From assembly GCF_900187885.1 (NCBI RefSeq), contig NZ_FYEK01000035.1, positions 41,726 to 105,725 of the forward strand: a stretch of DNA of 64,000 nucleotides, read 5' to 3'. Position 1 is the first letter of the stretch. Every line of letters begins with the position of its first letter. The notes under the pieces are model-generated. The model made no database searches. It was not told where the DNA came from and saw nothing but the letters and a program-made list of their open reading frames with translations. Shown piece by piece: positions 26,497 through 36,000 of this stretch. The position numbers and the translations under genes were made by a program. This DNA comes from Thermoflexus hugenholtzii JAD2 (GTDB taxonomy: Bacteria; Chloroflexota; Anaerolineae; Thermoflexales; Thermoflexaceae).

Positions 26497-27876
26497 TCAT
26501 CCCAGGCGAGGGCGAGCGGCCCAGATCTCGTCGAAGATCTGTGCCCCGGTCTTGCCCGTGCGGCCGCTGCGCGCCAGAGCCAGCGCCCGCCGATACCCTG
26601 CGGCCAGATCCACCCCGGTGGCCTGCTCGATCAACTCGATGGCCCGGGCCGCCTGTCGGATCACCAGACGGGGCTCCAGCCCATCCAGGTCCTCGAAGAA
26701 CCATCCACAGCTGGCGAACATCCGCTGGCGGTGGACCTGGGCCTGAAGGGCCAGGAGCAGCCGCCGCTCCACGTCTGAAGGGAGGGGGCGATCGGCGAAC
26801 TCCCGTAACAGGGCCGGCGCCTCCATCGCCCCCAGCACCACGTGGATGTATTCGTCCCGCAGCCGCCACGGATCGCGGATCCAGCCGTGGGCCAGATCCA
26901 GATAGGCCGCGTCGATCTCCTCCGCCAAAAGATCCATGGCCGCCCGCAGAATCGCCTTCCAGCGGGAATCCCCCGGGGTGCAGGCGCACCCTGTGCTCCA
27001 GCGCGCCAGCCCGTGGGCGCAGCTCCATGCCGTGTTCTGCAGGATCTCTATCTCCTCCATCGGCGGATGGGCCCGCAGGTATTCGGTAAGGGTCACCACC
27101 TCGTAAGCCCCCGCCGGCGGCCGGAGCAGGCGGTCCAAGAAATCGATACCCTCTCGGTGATGATGGCCAAAGGTCTCCCCATCGGTGGCCAGCAACGTGA
27201 GCGCCGTCCGCCCCCGCAGGGCCTCCGCCGCCCAGCGCTCCGCCGGCCCCAGGGAGGGCATGGCGAAGGAGACCTGGTTGGAGAGATCCCGATCGCGGAC
27301 GAACACGGTGAAATAGGCGTTCGCCTCCAGGCGGATCCGATAGGGTCCCGCCCCGCGTGGGAGGGGTCCGCGCACCTGCTCGGAGGAGAGTATGGTGAAG
27401 GTCAACCCGGCCTCCGCCAGCACCTCCAGGGTGGCCAGGTCCACGGCCATCTCGGGCAGCCACATCCCCCGGGGATGCCGGCCGAAACGGTGCTGGAAGG
27501 ATTGGATCCCCCAGTAGACCTGGGTGACCTTATCGCGGCGCCGGGCCAGGGGGAGAATGGTGTGATGCGCGGACTGGGCGATGGCGTTGCCCACCCCCCG
27601 GGCCACGTTCACGCGGTCCGCCTCCAGGATCCGACGGTAAGTCTCCGGGGCATGGCGGGCCAGCCAGCCGATGAGGGTCGGCCCGACGTTGAAGCTGATC
27701 CGCTCGAACAGGCAGCGCTCCGCCAGGGGGCGATAGCATTCCGCCGTGATCTTCTCGTTGAAATCGTGATACGGCGCGGCGCCGGGCTCGGGCGGCACCT
27801 CCCCGGTCCACGGATCCTCCCGGGGGGGCTGATAGAAATGCCCGTGCACGGCCAGCGCGGGACGGGATTCCCCCAA
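26497..27876 (-). CDS. Glycoside hydrolase family 57 protein
   Basis: A 459-residue GH57-type barrel. The start HGHFYQPPREDPW and YHDFNEKITAECYRP are typical of the GH57 group that usually also has a DUF3536 region. GMWLPEMAVD holds the probable nucleophile Glu and ATDGETFGHHH the catalytic Asp region. Relatives are alpha-amylases, branching enzymes or alpha-galactosidases. At 459 residues it is shorter than many group members, with a reduced C-terminus. A role in glycogen or polysaccharide turnover is inferred. TldE lies 19 bases upstream. Confidence 0.82.
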   Translation of the reverse strand: MGESRPALAVHGHFYQPPREDPWTGEVPPEPGAAPYHDFNEKITAECYRPLAERCLFERISFNVGPTLIGWLARHAPETYRRILEADRVNVARGVGNAIAQSAHHTILPLARRRDKVTQVYWGIQSFQHRFGRHPRGMWLPEMAVDLATLEVLAEAGLTFTILSSEQVRGPLPRGAGPYRIRLEANAYFTVFVRDRDLSNQVSFAMPSLGPAERWAAEALRGRTALTLLATDGETFGHHHREGIDFLDRLLRPPAGAYEVVTLTEYLRAHPPMEEIEILQNTAWSCAHGLARWSTGCACTPGDSRWKAILRAAMDLLAEEIDAAYLDLAHGWIRDPWRLRDEYIHVVLGAMEAPALLREFADRPLPSDVERRLLLALQAQVHRQRMFASCGWFFEDLDGLEPRLVIRQAARAIELIEQATGVDLAAGYRRALALARSGRTGKTGAQIFDEIWAARPRLG

Positions 27877-27895
27877 CGGTCACCTCCTCGGGCGT

Positions 27896-29245
27896 TCAGA
27901 ACTCGGTCACGCCGGTGAAGGTGAAGGCCTCCAGCAGCAAGGCGGGCACACAGGTGAAGCCGAAGCCCTCCGAGAGCAACCAGCGCTCCTTCCCCACCGC
28001 GCGCACCCCGGCCAGGGCAGGCACATACCCCTGGGTGAACCGCAGGTTGCGGACCGGATAGGCGATCTCCCCCTTCTCGATCCAGAACACGCCGTCCCGC
28101 GTCATGCCGGTCAGCACGCAGTCCCGCGGGTGCACCAGCCGGGTATACCAGAACCGGGTGATGTAAAGGCCTCGATCCACCTGCCGGACCATCTCCTCGA
28201 GGGTGGCCTCGCCGGGGGCCATGAACAAGTGGAGCGGGATGGGGCCCAGGCTGGCGGTCTGCAGACGGGCGCGGGGCAGGGCGTGGCCGGTGGACCGTCG
28301 GCCTTCTCGAGCGGCGGTGACCGTGTCATACACCGGCCCCTGAGGGACCCCGCGCTCGACGATGATCACCCGCTGCCGGGGCACCCCTTCGAAGTCGAAA
28401 GGCAGGGGCAGCCCCGTCGGATCCCGGCCGTCATCCCAGATGGTGATCTGGGGAGACATCACCGGGCGGCCGATGCGATCGTTCATCCACGAGCGGCCCT
28501 CCTGGACGGCCAGGGCGCCGGCGCCCGCGTAGCCCAGCCAGGAGAGGATGTCCTCCACAGCGTAGGGCTCCAGGACCACGGGATACACCCCGGGTTCGAT
28601 GGGTCGAGGGTTCCGGCTCCGCAGGGCCCGCTCAATGGCCGAACGGCCCAGCGCTTCCACATCGAGATCGGCGAGGCGCCAGGCGGCGCGGTGGGCGTAG
28701 CCGGATCCATCCTCGCTCATCACTACCGTGCTGAAGTGGGTCTCGGTGCCGGCGTGATAGGCGAACACCCCTTTGGAGTTGGCCACCGCCAGCTCATACA
28801 CCCCGGTGGAGAGGGCCCCCGCCGCGTTCACGCCCATGGATTCCGCCAGCCGGCAGACGACGCCAACGGCCCGCGCCCGCCACTCGGGCGTGGCCTCCGC
28901 CACCGCCTCGTCGAAGGCGGCCACCGGCTCGATGGGCTGGGGCTCCGGCAGGCCCGGGAACTCCGGGTTCTCCGGTTGCAGCCGGGCGAGGGCCACGGCC
29001 TCTTCGATGGCCTGCCCCAGGGCCTCCTCCGTCAGGCGGTTGGTGACCGCGGCGCCCACCCGCTTCCCGAGGACTACCCGCACGGCGATCTCCGTGTTGA
29101 CCTCGGCCACGTTCTGGTGGATGACGTTGTTGGCGAAACGGGTGAGGGCGCTGTCGTGGGCCTCCAGCACGATCTCCGTCTCGTCGGCCGGGGAGGCTCG
29201 CAACGCCTTCCCCAGGATCTCCCGGATGACCGATTCGCCCAGCAT
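27896..29245 (-). CDS. TldE/PmbA-type metalloprotease partner subunit
   Basis: A 449-residue TldD/PmbA-family protein without an HExxxH motif, so it is the TldE (PmbA)-type partner. In E. coli the TldD-TldE heterodimer is an unfolded-peptide protease used for microcin B17 maturation and CcdA decay. The ATG at 29245 follows GAGGAG; the longer upstream frame overlaps unrelated sequence. The adjacent tldD gene ends 43 bases upstream and the pair forms one operon. Confidence 0.88.
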   Translation of the reverse strand: MLGESVIREILGKALRASPADETEIVLEAHDSALTRFANNVIHQNVAEVNTEIAVRVVLGKRVGAAVTNRLTEEALGQAIEEAVALARLQPENPEFPGLPEPQPIEPVAAFDEAVAEATPEWRARAVGVVCRLAESMGVNAAGALSTGVYELAVANSKGVFAYHAGTETHFSTVVMSEDGSGYAHRAAWRLADLDVEALGRSAIERALRSRNPRPIEPGVYPVVLEPYAVEDILSWLGYAGAGALAVQEGRSWMNDRIGRPVMSPQITIWDDGRDPTGLPLPFDFEGVPRQRVIIVERGVPQGPVYDTVTAAREGRRSTGHALPRARLQTASLGPIPLHLFMAPGEATLEEMVRQVDRGLYITRFWYTRLVHPRDCVLTGMTRDGVFWIEKGEIAYPVRNLRFTQGYVPALAGVRAVGKERWLLSEGFGFTCVPALLLEAFTFTGVTEF

Positions 29246-29288
29246 CGTTCGGCTCCTCAAAGGGGAAAATGGGAGACTGCGCAGCCGT

Positions 29289-30761
29289 TCATTTCCGACT
29301 GAACACCCGCACGTTCCGGAAGCGGGCGGGGGCGGCCCCGTGGCCGGTGTGGGCCAGCTGGGAGGGTTGCCCCTTGCCACAGTTCGGCGTCCCCCAGATC
29401 ACCCAGTGGTCCGCGTTGCACACCGCATCACAGGAGCGCCAGAACTCCGGCGTGATCCCAGTGTAGATCGGGTTCTTGAGCATGCGGGTGAGCTTCCCTC
29501 CTTTGATCTCCCAGGCGATCTCGCAGCCGAACTGGAAGTTGAGCCGCTTGTCGTCGATGCTCCAGGAGCGGTTGGTGTCCATGAAGATCCCTTCATCGGT
29601 GTCGGCGATCAGATCCTCCAGCCGCCAAGCTCCCGGGAGCAGGTTCACGTTGGTCATCCGGATCAGGGGGATGCGGTTCCAGCCCGAGGCCCGCATGGTG
29701 CCATTGGAGAGGCCGGTGACGTAAGGGGAGGGGCCCAGGAGCTTGAGCAGCTGACGGGCCGTCTCCCGGGAGGTCATGTAGCCGATGAAAAGGCCCTCCT
29801 TCACGATATCCACCCGCTGCGCGGGCACCCCCTCATCGTCCCACCCGAAAGTGCCCAGGCCCCCGGGGAGGGTGGCGTCGGCGGTGATGTTCACCACCTC
29901 GGAGCCGTAGCGGAACGTCCCCAGCTTCTCCGGAGTGAGGAAGGAAGTGCCCGCATAGGCGGCCTCGGTCCCGAACACCCGGTCCAGCTCGATGGGATGG
30001 CCACACGATTCGTGGATCTGAAGGGCCACCTGGGAGCCGCCCAGGATCACCGTGGTCACCGTCTCCGGACACGGGTCGGCGGTGAGGAGGGCCACCGCCT
30101 CCTCCGCGATGCGCGGGGCGTTCCCGGGCAGGTTACACTCTTCGATGAACTCCCAGCCCCGGGTCATCTGGTGGCGCCCCACCGAGTTGGGGTAGGAGCG
30201 GCGCTGCACTTCATCGGGACCCACGGCGGTCGCCTCGATGCCGCAGCCCGACTCAATGATCTCCTGTTCGATCCAGGAGCCTTCGGTGCTGGCAAAGGTC
30301 TTGCGCTCGCGGATGAACACCATCTCCGCTTCGGTGGCGGCGATCCCTCGGACGGCCCGCATGGCTGCGTCAGCGGCGAGCAGGATCTCCAGCTTCTTCT
30401 CCAGGGGGACGGTGAAGGGATCGATCTGCACCGGGGTCCGATAGGTCCCGCGCTGGACCACCGGCGGGCCGATGTCCACGTCCTCTTTCTTGAAGAGGGC
30501 GCTGGCCCGGGCGATCTGAACGGCCCGGTCGGCCACGCGCTCCGCCTCCTCCAGGGTGAGACGGGCGCTGGAGGCGAAGCCCCACGCGCCGTCGGCGATC
30601 ACCCGCACCCCGAAGCCCATATCCTCGATCTGGCTGATGCCCTGCACGACGCCGTTGCGGACCAGGAGGGATTGCTCGATGCGGTGGACCAGGCGGACGT
30701 CCGCATAGGTCGCGCCGCGCAGCTGGGCCACGTTCAACGCACGCTCCAGGATCTCCTTCAC
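29289..30761 (-). CDS. tldD: TldD-type metalloprotease
   Basis: A 490-residue catalytic subunit with the zinc motif HESCGH (residues 250-255) in ALQIHESCGHPIELDR. GTG at 30761 is chosen because AGGAGGCAGCC precedes it; the longer frame upstream has no such site. A TATAAT -10 lies at 30848-30853. It forms the TldD-TldE protease with the next gene. Confidence 0.92.
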   Translation of the reverse strand: MKEILERALNVAQLRGATYADVRLVHRIEQSLLVRNGVVQGISQIEDMGFGVRVIADGAWGFASSARLTLEEAERVADRAVQIARASALFKKEDVDIGPPVVQRGTYRTPVQIDPFTVPLEKKLEILLAADAAMRAVRGIAATEAEMVFIRERKTFASTEGSWIEQEIIESGCGIEATAVGPDEVQRRSYPNSVGRHQMTRGWEFIEECNLPGNAPRIAEEAVALLTADPCPETVTTVILGGSQVALQIHESCGHPIELDRVFGTEAAYAGTSFLTPEKLGTFRYGSEVVNITADATLPGGLGTFGWDDEGVPAQRVDIVKEGLFIGYMTSRETARQLLKLLGPSPYVTGLSNGTMRASGWNRIPLIRMTNVNLLPGAWRLEDLIADTDEGIFMDTNRSWSIDDKRLNFQFGCEIAWEIKGGKLTRMLKNPIYTGITPEFWRSCDAVCNADHWVIWGTPNCGKGQPSQLAHTGHGAAPARFRNVRVFSRK

Positions 30762-30847
30762 GGCTGCCTCCTGAATGGATCTTGCCCGGCTGGGAAGTGC
30801 GCGACGGCCCACCCTTGTCGCGCCCTCTGGAACAGAATTGCGCTCCC

Positions 30848-30853
30848 ATTATA
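30848..30853 (-). promoter_or_regulatory. -10 element upstream of tldD
   Basis: A perfect TATAAT read leftward, about 87 bases before the GTG start. No good -35 is seen at 16-18 bases. Confidence 0.45.
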
Positions 30854-30880
30854 CCCGGCAGGGGGGCGCACGGCGCGGTT

Positions 30881-32074
30881 CTATGGAGACTGGGGAACCT
30901 CCTCGGCCGGGATTTGGATCAGCCTCCCCGCTCGGAGGACGCCGAACAGGGCCAGGGGGAGGAGCAGACCGGCGACCTGCAGGGGGCGAGCCGGATGAAA
31001 GGAGAACAGGAGCCCGGCGAGGGGGGCAGCCAGCGCCAGCGCCAGGCTACGAGCGGTGTGAAGAAGGGCCGCGGCGGTCGCCTGGGTCTCCGAAGGGGTC
31101 AGACGCAGGATCCGCGCGGCGGCCAGGGAGTAAGCGGCATATGCACCCCCCACCAAGATCATTGCCGCACCCACGAGGGGGAAGGCATGGAATCCCACGA
31201 GGAGCAGCCCCATTCCGATCCCAGCCAGCCCCCATGCGGCTGCCAGTCCCAGTGGCCGCGCCCGGCCCTGATCCCACCGCCCCAACGCCGGGCCCAGCAG
31301 GATGGTCCCCAGGGCCTGCAGGGAAGCGAACAGCCCCAAATGGGACTTGGACCATCCCCCCGCCTGTTGCAAGAAGTTCGGCAGCAGGATCAGGCCCACC
31401 TGCCCCACGGTGAACAACGCGAGCAGCGCCAGCCCGAAACGCCAGGGGATCCGCCGCCAGGATCCCAAGCGGCGGCCCTGCCCATGAGGATCCGGTGGGG
31501 GGTCCATGGGGAGGAGCAGCGCTGCGACGGTGGAGAGGGCAAAGAGGCCGGCGCTGAGGAGCAAAACCGGGCGCATCCCGACTCGCTGGGCCAGCCATCC
31601 GCCCAGGGCGGGCGTCAGCAACCCTCCTACGGCATAACCGGCGCTCAGGAGGGGGAAGGCCCGCTCCAGCGGGATCGGGCCGGCCATGCGCGCCACATAC
31701 GCATGGATCACCGGCAGGCAATAGCCGGACATCAGATAGAGGGTCAGGCCGGGAAACAGGGCCCACCAGGTGGTCGCCCCGGCCATCAGGAGGATCCCGA
31801 TCAGCCCGGCGAACCACCCGCCCAACATCAGCGGCTTGCGCCGGGTTCGATCCGCCAGCCATCCCACCGGCAAATAGGTAAGGGTCAGGGCCAGCTCCCC
31901 GACGCCGAAGGCCAGCCCGACCTGAGCGGGAGTGGCCCCCAGCTCCTGCACGTAGACTGGGAGCAGATAGAAGAACAACCCCTCCCCCACCGCCCAGAGG
32001 ATCTCCGAAAGCAACATCAGGCGGATCATCGAGCGGGGATGGAAGGCGACCTCTTCGATGGATGGCATCGTCAT
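30881..32074 (-). CDS. Major facilitator superfamily transporter
   Basis: A 397-residue protein with about 12 membrane helices in two halves joined by a charged loop (HGQGRRLGSWRRIPWR). The MFS loop 2-3 motif appears as GWLADRTRRKPLM. A start at 32074 gives a one-base overlap with the rsmI stop (TGATG), so it is coupled to rsmI; an ATG two codons later is also possible. The substrate is unknown, and a drug or small-organic exporter is plausible. Confidence 0.85.
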   Translation of the reverse strand: MTMPSIEEVAFHPRSMIRLMLLSEILWAVGEGLFFYLLPVYVQELGATPAQVGLAFGVGELALTLTYLPVGWLADRTRRKPLMLGGWFAGLIGILLMAGATTWWALFPGLTLYLMSGYCLPVIHAYVARMAGPIPLERAFPLLSAGYAVGGLLTPALGGWLAQRVGMRPVLLLSAGLFALSTVAALLLPMDPPPDPHGQGRRLGSWRRIPWRFGLALLALFTVGQVGLILLPNFLQQAGGWSKSHLGLFASLQALGTILLGPALGRWDQGRARPLGLAAAWGLAGIGMGLLLVGFHAFPLVGAAMILVGGAYAAYSLAAARILRLTPSETQATAAALLHTARSLALALAAPLAGLLFSFHPARPLQVAGLLLPLALFGVLRAGRLIQIPAEEVPQSP

Positions 32075-32913
32075 CAGCGCGGCTCGCTCTCTGATCGGAT
32101 CCGCAGGGCCATCCGGTAGACCGCGTCCCGGGGCCATCCGGAGGCCCGGGCCACCTCCCGGGCCGCCTGGGCGGGGGTGCGGCCGCTGCGCAACAGCGCC
32201 TCCAGCCGGGCGCGCACCTCTTCCTCCTCCCATTGGGAAACCTCCTCCGGTGCCCCGGCGATGACCAGGGTGAACTCCCCCCGAGGCTCCACTTCGGTGA
32301 AATGCGCCAGGAGCTCCCGCGCCGTCCCACGGCGGACCTCCTCGTGGATCTTGGTGAGCTCCCGGGCAACGGCCATCGGGCGGTCGCCCAAGATCTCCAG
32401 GATGTCCCGGAGGGCCTCGCGGAGGCGATGGGGCGTCTCAAAGGCCACCAGGGTCCACGGGAGGGCAGCCACCTGGGCCAGCAGCCGGCGACGTTCGCCG
32501 GGCTTGCGGGGCAAAAAGCCCAAGAAGAGGAAACGATCCGCCGGCAGCCCGGAGACCACCAGGGCGGTCACCGGGGCGGAGGGCCCGGGGATCGGCACCA
32601 CCGGGAACCCGCGCTCCAGAGCGGCCCGGATCAGGACGTAGCCGGGGTCCGAGAGGCCGGGCATCCCCGCCTCGGAGACCAAGGCCACATCCCCCTGGGC
32701 CAGGGCCTCCAGGATCTGGGGGATGCGGGCCGCCTCGTTGTGCTCGAAGTAACTGATCATCGGCTTCTCGATGCCGTAGCGGCTCAGGAGGATACGGGTC
32801 TTGCGGGTGTCTTCGGCGGCGATCAGGGCGCACTCCCGCAACACCCGCAACGCCCGCAGGGTGATGTCCTCCAGGTTCCCGATGGGAGTGCCCACCACAT
32901 ACAACGTGCCCAT
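32074..32913 (-). CDS. rsmI: 16S rRNA 2'-O-methyltransferase (C1402)
   Basis: A 279-residue SAM-dependent enzyme of the tetrapyrrole-methylase fold. LYVVGTPIGNLEDITLRALRVL, AAEDTRKTR, SYFEHNE, VSEAGMPGLSDPG and PIPGPSAP are all classical RsmI motifs. It methylates C1402 of 16S rRNA in the decoding centre. The C-terminal helical extension (about 225-279) is present. Confidence 0.96.
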   Translation of the reverse strand: MGTLYVVGTPIGNLEDITLRALRVLRECALIAAEDTRKTRILLSRYGIEKPMISYFEHNEAARIPQILEALAQGDVALVSEAGMPGLSDPGYVLIRAALERGFPVVPIPGPSAPVTALVVSGLPADRFLFLGFLPRKPGERRRLLAQVAALPWTLVAFETPHRLREALRDILEILGDRPMAVARELTKIHEEVRRGTARELLAHFTEVEPRGEFTLVIAGAPEEVSQWEEEEVRARLEALLRSGRTPAQAAREVARASGWPRDAVYRMALRIRSESEPR

Positions 32914-33043
32914 CGCATCTCCATGCCAGGATCCTTATCCGAAACCCGATGGATCGATGCCCGCTTCATGTTACATCGGGCAGGCATCCGCCCCGGAGAA
33001 CCACACATGGGGTGCGGCGACGGGGGAACCCTCAGGATGGGAT

Positions 33044-36000
33044 TTAACGGGCGATGGTCGGAAGAAACACCCGCCAGGGGACCGCCGTGATGACCACCTC
33101 GCGCTCCCACACGCCTCCCCACGCATCCTCGGCCCGCAGGACGAGACGCCGGGGATCCGGCTCCAGCGTCAGAGGCGCCCCGAGGGCGATAACCCGCAGC
33201 AGCTCCCCGGTGCCCAGCGTCCCGGACCACACGCCGCTGCCCGGGGAAGGCTGAGGCAGATCGCTTCCATCCGTCCAGAAGCGCGGATCCTTCCAGCCTA
33301 TGGGCAGGGTGAGCGTGAGCGCCAGGGAGAGATCTCCGGATGGCTGGAGCGTCCAGGATCCGGCGTAGGCCTGTCCCGAAGGAGCAATGGGACCTCCTGC
33401 AAAAGCGATAGAGAGATCCGAGGCCCCTACGCCAACCGGGAGGATCTGCCGCAGGGGCCAGTGCCCGTCGGTGCCCTCCAGCGTCAAAGGCGCCCACCCG
33501 GAGGGCCCCTCTAGGATCATCGAGGCGGTGAGCACCGCTGGAGGAAGGACCCGGCCCTGCCATCCGGGAAGCGCTGGGTCTAAGGTCCACCCGGGCGATT
33601 GCTCTGGATCCCGGATAGTCCATGGTGGAGGCACCTGCAGGCGGAGGGCGATCGAAAGCCCTTCGGTATGGGTCACGAAGACGGCGATCTGCCGCCGGGC
33701 CTCAGCGGGCGCGATCCGAGGGACGACCTCCAGCCTCGTCTCCCCCATGGGCCCCAGCCCGGAGAGCACATGGCGCATCACGGCTGCCTGCAACGGCTCG
33801 GGCGCTCCCTCCAGGCCGAGGGTGGAGAAAACCAGATGCCCCGCCCCCTCTGAGCGGGTCAGGGCGATCGGCCGGCCGTGCGCGCCACGCCAGAGCGGTC
33901 GGGCATCGGGGGCCGGCTCCAGGGCGTCGGTCCAGTTGGGGTAGGGGAGCGCGATCTCCCAGCGGGGGAGCCCCTGGCCGATGGGAGAGAGGGGGCTGGG
34001 GAGGGCCACCGTTGTGGTGAGCCCCTCGTCATGAGCCCTCACCCCCAGGGCACGGGCGAACGCCCAGGATCGCCCGCCGTCGAGCAGCGAATACAGGTAG
34101 TCCTGCGAGAAGAAGGCTAAGCGCCCGCCCCTTTGCACATACGTTAGCAGCCGCGCTTCCTCCGTCGGCGAGAGAGGATCATACCAGTCGTAGCCGGTGA
34201 ACCAGATCACCCCCTCGTAGCGCGCCAGATCCCCCTCCGATGGGGATCCCTGTCCGAAGAAGCCGGTGACCCGCCAGCGATCAAAGGAGATGCCGGCCGC
34301 CGTCAGGGCCCGGCGATAAGCCTCCCCCACCTCATACCAACGATCGTCCTCCACCAGCAGCAGCCGGGCAGGCGTTTTGAGTTGCCACACGCCGGAGGCG
34401 GAGAGGGTGGGGGAGAGCGTGGAATGGGCGGTGACCGTGATCCGGGCCTCTGCATCCCGGGGGAGCCCGGCGGGGACGTCCACGGTCAGCGTGAGAACCC
34501 CTGCGGCGCAGGGGGCCAGGGTCATCGTCTCGGGCGTGAGCGTCACCGGCCAGCCGGTCCCTTCTACCTCCAACCGTATGGTATCGGTGGCCACCTCGCT
34601 CAGGTTCTGGAGGGTGGCGGTGAAGAGGACCTGGGTGGCGGTGGGTACCACGCGCTCGGTATAGGCCGGATCCCACCGCAGGCCGGCGGGAGACGGTGGG
34701 GCGGTGAGAGCCCGGAGCGAGCGCTCCAGGATCTCCCCCCGCATTCCCGGATCCGGGATCCCCTCCAGGCCGAAGGCGAAGACCAGCCCGCGATGGGGGC
34801 GGCACAGGCCCACGGCGGTCACGGCCCCCCCGTCGTCCAGGTAGCGCATCGGCTGATCGGTCAGCGGGTCAGTGGGGGCGATCTCATCCGGGAAGCGCTG
34901 GTTTTGGGCGCCGCCTTCCCCGCGAATGTCCACCACCAGCCCGTCGAACGGCCCTCCCAGCGCTCCGGTCACCGTGAAGATCCCGCTGGAGTCCCGCACA
35001 TATCGGGTCCCCAGCATCCTTCGCAGATACGGCGCGTAGAAGAACCCGTTCCCCCCATCGTCCCAGAAGGCCACGTCCTGGCCGCTCACCAGCAGGCGGC
35101 CGCCCTGGCCCAGGAAGAAAGTCAGCGCGCGGTCCGCGCCGATGTAACCGGGGGAGTCGAAAGGCGAGGACCAGACCACCACCTCGTAAGCCGTGAGGGT
35201 GGCGGTGGGCGGCGGGATCGGTGGGTAGGTCACCCGATATTCATCGTAGGACCACGCCTGGGCATCGAGGGCCTGCCGGTAAAAGAAGAGGACGGACTCG
35301 TTATACCAGGCCCCGGAGTCCACCAGCAGGACGCGGGGCATGCGCGGCATGGTGAGGATGCGGGTGGTGGTGATCCCGGCCGCGATCTCCACCGTGTCCG
35401 TCACCACCCGATGGCCCAGCGCCCGCAGGCGCAGGAGATAAGCGCCGATGGGCATGGAGAGGGTGAACGGGGAAGCAGACTGGGTAAGGGAAACGGGAGT
35501 CCCTACCAGGGAGAGAGAAGGGTCCCGAACCGGGACGCCGTGCTCATCGACGGCGTGGACGATCAGGGAGCCCCGGGGGAGAGGATCCAGCCGGAAATCC
35601 AGGGAGCGGGTGATCCCCTGAAGGATCTGGATCCCGAAGACCTGGGCCGGGGCGTAGCCGAAGGCGGAGGCGGTGACATCGTAGGTGGAGGCCCGGAGGA
35701 AGAGCCGGTAACGCCCCGCCGAATCGCTCTCCCGGGAGACCTGGAACCGCCCGTCCCGGGCGCGGGCGGTCACCGCAGCCCCGGCGATCGGGCGGCCCTC
35801 GGGATCCTGAACGGTGCCCTCCAGAAGGCCGCTCTCCACCACCACACTGAGGGCCTCCATCGCGTTCACCAATCCCCACCCGCTATCGAAATTCGGGACG
35901 GTGGTGGTGAGGGGCGTCGCGGTGCGGGTCAGGATCTCCGCGATCTGCAGAGGGGAGAGCTCCGGCCGGGCGGCCTTGAGCAAGGCGGCCACGCCGGCAG